Shown: positions 49,589-57,396 of the stretch, in pieces
Position numbering within the stretch: the stretch's first letter is position 1
Layout: each line of letters starts with the position of its first letter
Assembly: GCA_050331715.1 (NCBI GenBank)
Contig: JBHJGO010000051.1
Coordinates: forward strand, 1 to 64,000
From: JBHJGO01 sp050331715
GTDB taxonomy: Bacteria; Cyanobacteriota; Cyanobacteriia; Cyanobacteriales; Microcoleaceae
Length of the DNA: 64,000 nucleotides
Direction of reading: 5' to 3'
Made by a program: the position numbers and the translations under genes
Notes under the pieces: model-generated
Seen by the model: the letters and a program-made list of their open reading frames with translations, nothing else
Told to the model about the DNA's origin: nothing
The model's database searches: none

Positions 49589-51559
49589 ATGAATATACTT
49601 GGAATCTCGGCCTATTATCATGACAGCGCAGCAGCTCTGATTCAAGATGGGGAGATTGTTGCTGCCGCTCAAGAGGAACGATTTTCTCGCAAGAAACACG
49701 ACCCCCGCTTTCCCGTCCATGCAACTCGCTACTGCCTGCAGGAAGCCGGGATTATTTTGACAGATCTCGATTGCATCGTCTTTTATGACAAGCCATTGGT
49801 GAAGTTCGAGCGGTTGCTAGAAACTTATCTAAGTTATGCTCCTCGTGGATTCCGCTCCTTCATGGCAGCAATGCCGATTTGGTTGAAGGAAAAGTTATAT
49901 CTCAAAACGTTGCTGAAAAGAGAGCTATCTCAGTTGCTGGGAGTAAAGAAAGCCCGACTGCCTCAACTGATGTTTGCCGAACATCACCAATCCCACGCCG
50001 CATCTGCCTTTTTCCCCAGCCCCTTTGAGCGGGCAGCAGTGCTCTGTTTAGATGGTGTGGGAGAGTGGGCTACAACTTCCGTTTGGATGGGTGAGGGGAA
50101 TACGTTGACTCCGCTCTGGGAAATTGATTTTCCCGACTCTCTGGGTTTGCTCTACTCGGCCTTCACCTACTACACCGGGTTCAAGGTCAACTCTGGCGAA
50201 TACAAGTTGATGGGCCTGGCTCCCTACGGCGAACCTCGATACGTTGATAAAATTCTGACCCATCTTCTGGATTTGAAGGACGATGGCACTTTCCGGTTAA
50301 ACATGGACTACTTCAACTACGCCACCGGTTTGACCATGACCAATCAGAAATTTGATCAATTGTTCGATGGGCCACCTCGTAGACCAGAGAGTCAGCTCAC
50401 CCAGCGGGAGATGGACATTGCAGCTTCGATTCAGGTGGTCACAGAAGAAGTTGTGCTGCGATTGGCCCGAACCGTTAAAACTGAACTCGACACCGATTGT
50501 CTCTGCATGGCGGGAGGAGTTGCTCTGAATTGCGTTGCGAATGGGCGAATTCTCAGGGAAGCGGGTTTGAAGGGTTTCTGGATTCAGCCTGCGGCAGGGG
50601 ATGCAGGGGGAGCACTGGGCGCGGCACTAGCCGTCTGGCATCAATACTGTGAACAACCTCGACGGTCAGAACCAATAGCGACTGGCGAGGCGGAAGAGGA
50701 ACAGGTTCATCAGGGAGTTGTTCATCAGGGAGTTGTTCATCAAGGAATGGCGGCAGAGGCCGCTGTGGCCACTTTGCCCCGAACCAGTAAAAAGATTACT
50801 GCACCCCAGGACTCAATGAAGGGTGCTTACCTGGGGCCAAAATTTACCAATGGGGAAATTCGTGAGTATCTGGATTCAATTAACGCGGCCTATGTTTGTC
50901 TAGATGACGAACAATTAATGCCAAAACTGGCAGAGATTCTGGCTGACGGCAATGTTGTCGGCTGGTTTCAAGGACGGATGGAGTTTGGCCCTCGGGCTTT
51001 GGGGGGACGCTCCATTATTGGTGATCCGCGCAATACCACCATGCAATCGGTGATGAACCTGAAAATTAAGTACCGTGAATCCTTCCGTCCCTTTGCCCCT
51101 TCGGTTCTGGCGGAGCGAGTTTCGGATTACTTTAAAATGGATTCGGCCAGTCCCTATATGTTACTGGTTGCTCCGGTACAGGATAGTTTGAGAATCCCAA
51201 TGACGCTGGAACAGCAGCAACTCTTCGGAGTAGATAAGTTGAAAGTTCCCCGGTCAGAACTACCTGCCATTACCCACGTTGACTACTCAGCTCGAATTCA
51301 AACCGTTCATCCAGAAACCAACCCACGCTATTACAGCCTGATCAACAACTTTGAACAGAAAACAGGTTGTGGCGCAATCGTCAACACTTCCTTCAACGTT
51401 CGGGGAGAACCCATCGTCTGCACTCCAGAAGATGCCTATCGTTGCTTTATGCGTACAGAGATGGATTATTTAGTTTTAGAAAACTACCTCTTGGCTAAAA
51501 CGGATCAAACCCCCTGGGAACAAGATGAATCTTGGAAGAATGAGTTTGAATTGGACTAG
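49589..51559 (+). CDS. Carbamoyltransferase (NodU/TobZ family)
   Basis: 656 residues. The N-terminal Kae1-like domain begins LGISAYYHDSAAALIQDGEI, then QEERFSRKKHDPRFP and AEHHQSHAASAFFPSP (metal-binding histidines), and CMAGGVALNCVANG. The C-terminal YrdC-like domain has GWFQGRMEFGPRALGGRSI, ESFRPFAPSVL and NTSFNVRGEPIVCTP. These enzymes make carbamoyl-AMP from carbamoyl phosphate and transfer the carbamoyl to a hydroxyl on a sugar, antibiotic or glycan. About 50 extra residues, including three VVHQG-type repeats, sit between the two domains. GAGGAGACGTGC before the ATG is a good ribosome site. First gene of the SxtJ/DUF5989/SGNH cassette. Confidence 0.9.
   Translation: MNILGISAYYHDSAAALIQDGEIVAAAQEERFSRKKHDPRFPVHATRYCLQEAGIILTDLDCIVFYDKPLVKFERLLETYLSYAPRGFRSFMAAMPIWLKEKLYLKTLLKRELSQLLGVKKARLPQLMFAEHHQSHAASAFFPSPFERAAVLCLDGVGEWATTSVWMGEGNTLTPLWEIDFPDSLGLLYSAFTYYTGFKVNSGEYKLMGLAPYGEPRYVDKILTHLLDLKDDGTFRLNMDYFNYATGLTMTNQKFDQLFDGPPRRPESQLTQREMDIAASIQVVTEEVVLRLARTVKTELDTDCLCMAGGVALNCVANGRILREAGLKGFWIQPAAGDAGGALGAALAVWHQYCEQPRRSEPIATGEAEEEQVHQGVVHQGVVHQGMAAEAAVATLPRTSKKITAPQDSMKGAYLGPKFTNGEIREYLDSINAAYVCLDDEQLMPKLAEILADGNVVGWFQGRMEFGPRALGGRSIIGDPRNTTMQSVMNLKIKYRESFRPFAPSVLAERVSDYFKMDSASPYMLLVAPVQDSLRIPMTLEQQQLFGVDKLKVPRSELPAITHVDYSARIQTVHPETNPRYYSLINNFEQKTGCGAIVNTSFNVRGEPIVCTPEDAYRCFMRTEMDYLVLENYLLAKTDQTPWEQDESWKNEFELD
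50705..50749 (+). repeat. Three 15-bp repeats inside the carbamoyltransferase gene
   Basis: Two perfect copies of GTTCATCAGGGAGTT and a third diverged copy encode V-H-Q-G-V repeats within the interdomain linker. The unit is a multiple of three, so expansion keeps the frame. Confidence 0.85.
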
Positions 51560-51584
51560 GAGTTACGGTGCATTACGCTAGCCT

Positions 51585-51612
51585 GAACCCTGAACCCCAA
51601 ACCCTAAACCCT
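51585..51612. repeat. Heptanucleotide tandem repeat between carbamoyltransferase and SxtJ genes
   Basis: Four consecutive 7-mers GAACCCT, GAACCCC, AAACCCT, AAACCCT, with a fifth degenerate copy. Seven-base tandem repeats (STRR) are a known class in filamentous cyanobacteria. It sits within the 67-base spacer of an otherwise compact operon. Confidence 0.75.
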
Positions 51613-51626
51613 AAGCTCTGCTAAAC

Positions 51627-52037
51627 ATGAACCACGATATTCCCCAACTTGATCGCCAAGGACTCCGCGAATTTGGTCTACTCACCGGGGCCATCTGTAT
51701 TGGACTCTTCGGTTTCCTGCTGCCGCTCATTTTCCGTCACTGGCCCCCACCCGCCTGGCCCTGGATTGTCGGGTCAGTCTTGGCCATCTGGGCAGTCGTA
51801 CTACCAAAGGCCCTCAATCCCGTTTACCAAGTCTGGATGCGCTTCTGCCTGGTCTTAGGCTGGATTAACACCCGCGTTCTTTTAGGGTCAGTGTTTTACG
51901 TTTTTATGGCTCCGATGGGATTAGTCAAGCGCTGGTTGGGTTCTGATGCCATGCAACGGGAAATCAGCCCTAGCCTTTCAACCTATCGGGTGACCAGTCA
52001 ATCAAGAACTAGAGAGAGTATGGAGCGTCCGTATTAA
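51627..52037 (+). CDS. SxtJ-family small membrane protein
   Basis: 136 residues with three hydrophobic helices (LLTGAICIGLFGFLLPLIF, PWIVGSVLAIWAVVLP and VLLGSVFYVFMAPMGLVKRW). The LREFG...WP...W lead and VFMAPMGLVKR match the SxtJ family, first named in the saxitoxin cluster beside a carbamoyltransferase but found widely with this same partner. Its function is unknown; it may assist the adjacent carbamoyltransferase at the membrane. The stop overlaps the next start (TAATG). Confidence 0.8.
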   Translation: MNHDIPQLDRQGLREFGLLTGAICIGLFGFLLPLIFRHWPPPAWPWIVGSVLAIWAVVLPKALNPVYQVWMRFCLVLGWINTRVLLGSVFYVFMAPMGLVKRWLGSDAMQREISPSLSTYRVTSQSRTRESMERPY

Positions 52038-52201
52038 TGTTTGAAGCAGTTTTGGATTTTCTACAGGATTTGTGGGCGTTCATGCGAGAACGCAAGAAAT
52101 ACTGGCTGTTTCCATTGATCATTACACTGGTTTTACTGGAAGCCTTGATCGTCCTGAGCCAGGGTTCAGTTATCGCACCATTTATCTACACGTTGTTTTA
52201 A
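52037..52201 (+). CDS. DUF5989-type 54-residue membrane protein
   Basis: MFEAVLDFLQDLWAFMRERK begins the protein, then one strong helix (LFPLIITLVLLEALIVL) and a short tail. Too small for simple open-frame filters, but its ATG overlaps the SxtJ stop by one base and it precedes the SGNH gene by 32 bases, on the same strand, so it is well supported. The DUF5989 family regularly follows SxtJ. Function unknown; a small subunit of a membrane complex is plausible. Confidence 0.8.
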   Translation: MFEAVLDFLQDLWAFMRERKKYWLFPLIITLVLLEALIVLSQGSVIAPFIYTLF

Positions 52202-52233
52202 GGAATGTTTAGGGTGGTTTCCCCAAATAGTCA

Positions 52234-53445
52234 ATGAAACAGTTCAAGGGTTGGTTACTGAATGCTAGCCTGGTTCTAGGTAGTCTGGGCGTGGGTGTAA
52301 TCTTGGGTGAAATTGGGCTGCGACTGGCGGGGATTCAGGGCGCACCGAAACAAGTTGGCACAGGTCATGAAACCTTTGCCCCTTCCTTTTTTGCCGCATC
52401 CCATCCTGATCGGGGTTGGGCGAATTTGCCGGGGGCCAAGGGCTGGTGGGAGCATGAAGGTCGTTCCTACGTGGAAATCAATCAAGGGGGAATGCGCGAT
52501 CGCCCCTACTCCGTCACAAAGTCAGAGAACACATTCCGGGTTGCAGTTCTAGGAGATTCCTTTACATTGGCTTCCCAGGTTCCGATGGAGCAGAACTACA
52601 CCTCCGTGATGGAAACAACGCTGAGACGTTGTATTGATCTGAAAAGTCGTTCCGTGGAAGTACTGAATTTTGGCGTGGATGGCTACAGTACGGCTCAGGA
52701 ATTGATGACTTTACGACAAGCAGTCTGGCAGTATGAACCTGATGCAGTCGTCCTGGCTTTTTTCATCGGCAATGATGTGATTGATAACTCCAAAAAGCTA
52801 GAAAGCAACCACTACCGTCCCTTTTTTAATCTGGAGAATGGGGAGCTAATTCTAGATGATTCGTTTAAGGAATTGACATCGGAATACAGCGATCGCTACT
52901 GGATTACCACCGTTGATCGATTACCGACTGGATTGATTAACCGTTCTCGAATTCTTCAAGTGATTCGTAAAGCAGAGCTGGAGAATAAGAAGCGAAATCT
53001 TTTAAATCACCTGAATCAACTGAATGCCAAAAACTTCCGCCCACCGGAAGATCAAACTTGGCAGGAGGCCTGGAACGTTACCGAAGTTTTACTCAACCAG
53101 ATTAATACTGAAGTGAAACAGCGGGGGGCCGAATTCCTCTTGGTACTGATTGGCGATCCGATGCAAGTTCGTCCGGAGCCTGAAGTTCGCCAGGAATTTA
53201 TGAGAAACCATGCCATTCAGAACTTTTTCTACCCAAATCAGCGTCTACAGAAATTGGGCCAGGAGCGAGGCTTTCCTGTCTTAGATTTGGCTGCACCCTT
53301 TCAACAACGGGGAGAATCTACCCAGGTTTGTCTGCATGGATTTGAAACTGCCGTTCCCTGTGGGGGGCATTGGAATCCCCAAGGACACCAATTTGCTGGA
53401 GAATTAATTACAGATCAGTTGTGTCAGATAATCGCCGCTCGATGA
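52234..53445 (+). CDS. SGNH-fold hydrolase/acyltransferase-like protein, copy 1
   Basis: 403 residues: an N-terminal signal-anchor helix (ASLVLGSLGVGVILGEIGLR) then an SGNH fold. Block I is RVAVLGDSFTL with Ser109, block III AFFIGNDVIDN, and the terminal His lies in CGGHWNPQGHQ. The Asp usually three residues before that His is replaced by Cys, matched by a second Cys thirteen residues earlier, so a disulfide is likely and the catalytic triad may be incomplete. It is a paralogue of the next gene. SGNH proteins in glycan clusters often acetylate or deacetylate polysaccharides. Confidence 0.82.
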   Translation: MKQFKGWLLNASLVLGSLGVGVILGEIGLRLAGIQGAPKQVGTGHETFAPSFFAASHPDRGWANLPGAKGWWEHEGRSYVEINQGGMRDRPYSVTKSENTFRVAVLGDSFTLASQVPMEQNYTSVMETTLRRCIDLKSRSVEVLNFGVDGYSTAQELMTLRQAVWQYEPDAVVLAFFIGNDVIDNSKKLESNHYRPFFNLENGELILDDSFKELTSEYSDRYWITTVDRLPTGLINRSRILQVIRKAELENKKRNLLNHLNQLNAKNFRPPEDQTWQEAWNVTEVLLNQINTEVKQRGAEFLLVLIGDPMQVRPEPEVRQEFMRNHAIQNFFYPNQRLQKLGQERGFPVLDLAAPFQQRGESTQVCLHGFETAVPCGGHWNPQGHQFAGELITDQLCQIIAAR

Positions 53446-54662
53446 AGTTGAAGCCGTGGGTACTGAATTTAGGGTTAATTGCAAGCAGTTTGGGCTTGGG
53501 AATTGTTGTGGGTGAAATTGCCCTGAGACTGGCTGGGCTTGCCTATCCGCCCCCTCCCGACCCAGATTCAGAAGCTCTGGCCTACACCGTACGTGACCCC
53601 AATCGAGGTTGGGCTCCCAAACCTAATGCAGTGACCTTTTGGACGGGGGAGGGGTTGCCTTCAGAAATTCGGATGAATAGCGCTGGTTTTCGAGATCGGG
53701 AACGTTCTGTTGAGAAGCCAGAGAATAGTTTTCGAGTGGCCGTCCTGGGGGATTCCTTTATCGAAGCGCTGCACGTTCCCCAGGAACAAACGGCAACCGC
53801 AGTCATGGAACAGGTTTTGGCGGAATGTCCCACTTTGGACAAGCGGGCCGTCGAAGTGATGAATTTTGGGGTTCAGGGCTACGGGACGGCTCAAGCGTTA
53901 ATGACACTGCGGCATCATGTCTGGCAATTTTCTCCCAATTTGGTAGTTTTAGGGTTCTATCCTGGCAATGATCTGCGCAATAATTATCGACCCCTGGAAC
54001 ACGATCACCTGCGACCCTATTTTTCTCTGGAAAATGGTGAGTGGGTAGTTGACAATTCCTTCCGAACGCTGGAGCCAAAACAGCGGGACTACTACGCTTT
54101 TGCCCAGGTGGATCGCTTACCCTATTGGCTGGTGAGTCGTTCCCGAATTCTTCAGTTGATCCGACAGGCCGAAATCAATACCAAGCAACGGCAATACCAG
54201 GAAGATTATCGAGAGACGAATATTAATTTTTACCGAGAACCTGTGGACGAAGATTGGGAAAATGCCTGGCAGATTACTGAAGGGTTGATTGAATTGATGC
54301 GAGATGAAGTAACTGAAAAGGATGCAGAGCTTATGGTTGTGACCATCAGTGACTCCTATCAAGTGCATCCAAAAGCCGAACGACGGCAAGAATTCATGAC
54401 AGATTATGACATTGAAGACCTATTCTATCCCGATCAGCGAATTGCCGCTTTGGGAGAGCGGCAGAATATTCCTGTCCTTCGGTTGGCAGTACCTTTACGC
54501 AAAATTGCAGAACAGCGAAGAGAGTGTTTGCATGGCTTTGAAAATGCTCTACCCTGTGAAGGACACTGGAATGTTCAAGGCAATCAGGTGGCTGGGGAAC
54601 TGATGGCAGCAGCAATTTGTCAACAAATATCAACAAAACAGGAAAAACAAACGATTCAGTAG
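53442..54662 (+). CDS. SGNH-fold hydrolase/acyltransferase-like protein, copy 2
   Basis: About 406 residues, starting at the ATG that overlaps the previous stop (ATGA at 53442). A signal-anchor (GLIASSLGLGIVVGEIALRL) and an SGNH fold: FRVAVLGDSFIEALHV, GFYPGNDLRNN, and a terminal CEGHWNVQGNQ. Again a Cys occupies the usual Asp place, paired with the Cys of ECLHGF. Clearly a tandem duplicate of the preceding gene (shared LENGE and DSF segments, same order). Probably acts on the outer side of the membrane on the same glycan. Confidence 0.82.
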   Translation: MKLKPWVLNLGLIASSLGLGIVVGEIALRLAGLAYPPPPDPDSEALAYTVRDPNRGWAPKPNAVTFWTGEGLPSEIRMNSAGFRDRERSVEKPENSFRVAVLGDSFIEALHVPQEQTATAVMEQVLAECPTLDKRAVEVMNFGVQGYGTAQALMTLRHHVWQFSPNLVVLGFYPGNDLRNNYRPLEHDHLRPYFSLENGEWVVDNSFRTLEPKQRDYYAFAQVDRLPYWLVSRSRILQLIRQAEINTKQRQYQEDYRETNINFYREPVDEDWENAWQITEGLIELMRDEVTEKDAELMVVTISDSYQVHPKAERRQEFMTDYDIEDLFYPDQRIAALGERQNIPVLRLAVPLRKIAEQRRECLHGFENALPCEGHWNVQGNQVAGELMAAAICQQISTKQEKQTIQ

Positions 54663-54670
54663 GGGTGAGT

Positions 54671-56008
54671 ATGAAGCAGTCAGGTTGGTTTAAGCAAGGT
54701 TGGCTAGAAAAAATTTGGTCGAAGAAGTTACAGTCAGGGTTAAAGATTACCCTGATTAATTTATTAGTTCTCTTTGTTTTTCTAGAGCTGGGTTCCCTAA
54801 TCTTTTACTTTTTTAGAAATCAACAACTCTTCTACACCCGTGAACGCACCGAAGACTACCGGGACTTGGGAGTCAACTTAGAAGGGGTTCGGTTTGGGAC
54901 AACGGTAGCAGAACGACTGCATCCATTCTTTGGTTTTGTTCATCAACCGGGGCCAGATTTTCGGGTTGGATTTAAATATAACAACTATGGTTTCATCTCT
55001 CCCTACGATTACCCCTTTGTCAAGGAAAACGATAATCAATTCATTGTTGGTGTATTTGGGGGTTCCGTTGCTTCCAACTATTCGATCTACGAAGTTCAGA
55101 GCAAACTCCTGGAACAAGCGATTCAGAAACAACCTGGATTTGAATCGAAGGAAGTAATCATCCTCTCCTTTGCAGTTGGTGGTTATAAGCAACCTCAACA
55201 AATGCTAATTCTGAATTATCTTCTGTCGATGGGTCAGGAGTTTGATCTGGTGATTAACTTGGATGGATTTAATGAAGTTGCCCTGAATACCTTGAATAAC
55301 AAACGGCAACTGGCCTTGAGTATGCCCAGCGCATCCCACATTGAACCTCTAACCAGCTTGGCAAATAACAGCCTTTCCGAGAAAGCCATGCGAACTCTGT
55401 TGAAGATCAAAGATAACAAACAGAAAATTGGCAATTCTTTAGAGAGTTTACAACATTGCTGGCTTGCCTCTTGCTATGCGATTAATTCACTTAGAACCCA
55501 GGTATTAGTTAAAGATTACCGCAAGAATCTACAACGATTTGAACGGCAACGCTTATCTCCAGATGATGAGTCTGGAAGTATTATTTACTTCTATACTCAA
55601 AATGATCGGATTCCGGATGAGGAATTCTATCAACAGGCTGCAAGTTATTGGGGCAAGACGTCAATGCTCATGAGCCAGATTCTTGCTGAGAATGATATTC
55701 CTTACCTGCATGTACTGCAACCCAATCAATATTGGCAGACAGAACGCCAGTTTAATGAGGCAGAAAAAGAAATTGCTTTCAGCGAAAACAGCCCTTATGA
55801 AAAGGGCGTTAGAATAGGCTACCCTTTCCTATTAGATGAGGTTAAAAATTTACAACAAAACCAGATCAATATTCTGAATGCTGTCAATATTTTTGACCAA
55901 GAATCGGAACCTGTCTACACTGATAACTGCTGCCACTACAATCCAAAAGGAGAAGAAATCCTCTCTAATTTCATTGCTCAAGAGGCGGTGAAGCAGATTC
56001 AGGAGTAG
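54671..56008 (+). CDS. Third SGNH-like membrane-anchored protein
   Basis: 445 residues from ATG 54671 (AGGGGTGAGT before it). An N-terminal anchor (LKITLINLLVLFVFLELGSL) and a divergent SGNH fold: VGVFGGSVASNY as block I, LVINLDGFNEVALN as a block III-like stretch with Gly-Phe-Asn, and the C-terminal DNCCHYNPKGEEIL carrying the His. It is only distantly related to copies 1 and 2. It closes the cassette. Confidence 0.75.
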   Translation: MKQSGWFKQGWLEKIWSKKLQSGLKITLINLLVLFVFLELGSLIFYFFRNQQLFYTRERTEDYRDLGVNLEGVRFGTTVAERLHPFFGFVHQPGPDFRVGFKYNNYGFISPYDYPFVKENDNQFIVGVFGGSVASNYSIYEVQSKLLEQAIQKQPGFESKEVIILSFAVGGYKQPQQMLILNYLLSMGQEFDLVINLDGFNEVALNTLNNKRQLALSMPSASHIEPLTSLANNSLSEKAMRTLLKIKDNKQKIGNSLESLQHCWLASCYAINSLRTQVLVKDYRKNLQRFERQRLSPDDESGSIIYFYTQNDRIPDEEFYQQAASYWGKTSMLMSQILAENDIPYLHVLQPNQYWQTERQFNEAEKEIAFSENSPYEKGVRIGYPFLLDEVKNLQQNQINILNAVNIFDQESEPVYTDNCCHYNPKGEEILSNFIAQEAVKQIQE

Positions 56009-56069
56009 GGATTCAGAACTATACGGGGTCAGAGTAGTACAGCGTTTTCAACACTGGCGGAGTACAGGA

Positions 56070-56094
56070 GGTTGGAGCGCACCGTGCCCCAACC
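56070..56094. repeat. Palindrome in the spacer after the SGNH cassette
   Basis: GGTTGG and CCAACC pair at the ends of a 25-base stretch containing GCGCACCGTGC. It lies 60 nt after the last SGNH stop, in a 244-base non-coding spacer. It has no T-tract; it may be a dispersed palindrome. Confidence 0.3.
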
Positions 56095-56252
56095 TTCCAA
56101 ATCTTTACCACACCAAACCTGGAAAGGCTATATCTCTGAACACTGGTTAATTGGCGCTGAGTAGGGCAAGCTAGAATTGTGACAGCGATGAACGCTTGAC
56201 TATCGCCTGTCCCATTGCGACAGACAAATCCAATCACGAGAGATAACTGAGC

Positions 56253-57341
56253 ATGTTTGATTGCATTATCATCGGCGCAGGCCCTGCGGGTACAGCAGCG
56301 GCCTATCATTTGGCAAAGCGAGGACGTTCAGTACTGGTTGTAGAGAAAGCAGCGTGGCCGCGCAAAAAGCCCTGCGGAGGTGGGGTATCTCCGGCAATCG
56401 CCCAGTGGTTTGACTTTGACTTTACCCCAGCAATTTCCAGCACTGTTGAAAAGATTCGCTACACCTGGAAACTCACCGATCCGGTCGAGAGCGAGTTGGG
56501 CGTGCCAATGTGGATGGTACATCGAGATATTTTCGACCAATACCTCCTACAGCAAGCTCAGGGGCAGGGTGCTGAATTTCGCGATCAAACGGAGGTAACT
56601 GGCATCCAGTTCAAGGGAGATGCTTGGCAGGTACAAACTTCAGGAGAAACACTGAGTGGTCGCTATCTAATTGGTGCTGATGGTGCTCAGGGTAAAACGG
56701 CGGAGTGGCTGAAGCTGAAGCAATCAAAGCCCCGTCAAAGTGTAATGATGGAAATTCAAGGGGAGACTCAACTGCCCACCTTTGAGTTTGGCTCCGTTAA
56801 GAATTGAAATATCTGGGGCTTTCCCAAGGCTGACAGTTACTCCGTCAGTGCGGCAACCTTCCGAGGCGGTGAACCTAAAAATCTTCAAGCTGACCTGTCC
56901 AACTACGCTAAAAAAGCTGGAATTTCAGGCAGTAGCACCCCCTACGAACATTCCCTGCGACTCTGGGATGGAGACAAATCCCTGCACACTCAAAATGCAG
57001 TCATTGCTGGAGAGGCAGCTTGTCTGGTTGATCCGTTGTCTGGTGAGGGAATTCGTCCGTCAATTCTCAGCGGCGTTAAGGCTGCTGAGGCCATCGACCA
57101 AGCTTTGGGTGGGTCAATCGATGCATTAGAAGGCTACACACAAACCATGCATCAGGAATGGGGAGCGGATATGGTTTGGGCCGGACGACTAGCAGGGCTG
57201 TTCTATCGTTTTCCAGGGGTAGGTTACCGAGCTGGAGTTAAGGTTCCGGCGGCAACTCGGTTGTTGAGTAAGATTCTCTGCGGCGAACTGCGCTACGCAG
57301 ATGTTGCAAATAAAGCGATCAAGAGTCTATCTCCAATCTAG
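56253..57341 (+). pseudogene. Geranylgeranyl-reductase-family flavoprotein gene with one in-frame TGA
   Basis: A single reading frame encodes 362 codons of the FAD-dependent geranylgeranyl reductase family: FDCIIIGAGPAGTAAAYHL (FAD site), RYLIGADGAQGKTAEWL, and GEAACLVDPLSGEGIRPSIL (second FAD motif). It is interrupted only by TGA at 56805-56807, between FEFGSVKN and NIWGFPKADSYSV; the same frame continues without gap to the normal stop. Homologues commonly have glycine (GGA) here, so one substitution explains it. Either a young pseudogene, a sequencing error, or readthrough. Two fragments of 184 and roughly 178 residues would otherwise result. Confidence 0.85.
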
Positions 57342-57396
57342 TGCAGTTGAGTTCTATCAGTTGAGCTGATGCTAAGGCAACCAAATTGATATTGTT

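Noticed and set aside
49589..52201. A saxitoxin-like toxin cluster (SxtI/SxtJ resemblance)
   Set aside because: Only carbamoyltransferase, SxtJ and DUF5989 are shared; core toxin genes such as sxtA are absent, and the neighbours are glycan genes.
56805..56807. TGA as a selenocysteine or reassigned codon
   Set aside because: No selenocysteine insertion element is visible, other genes end in TGA normally, and homologues have glycine here.
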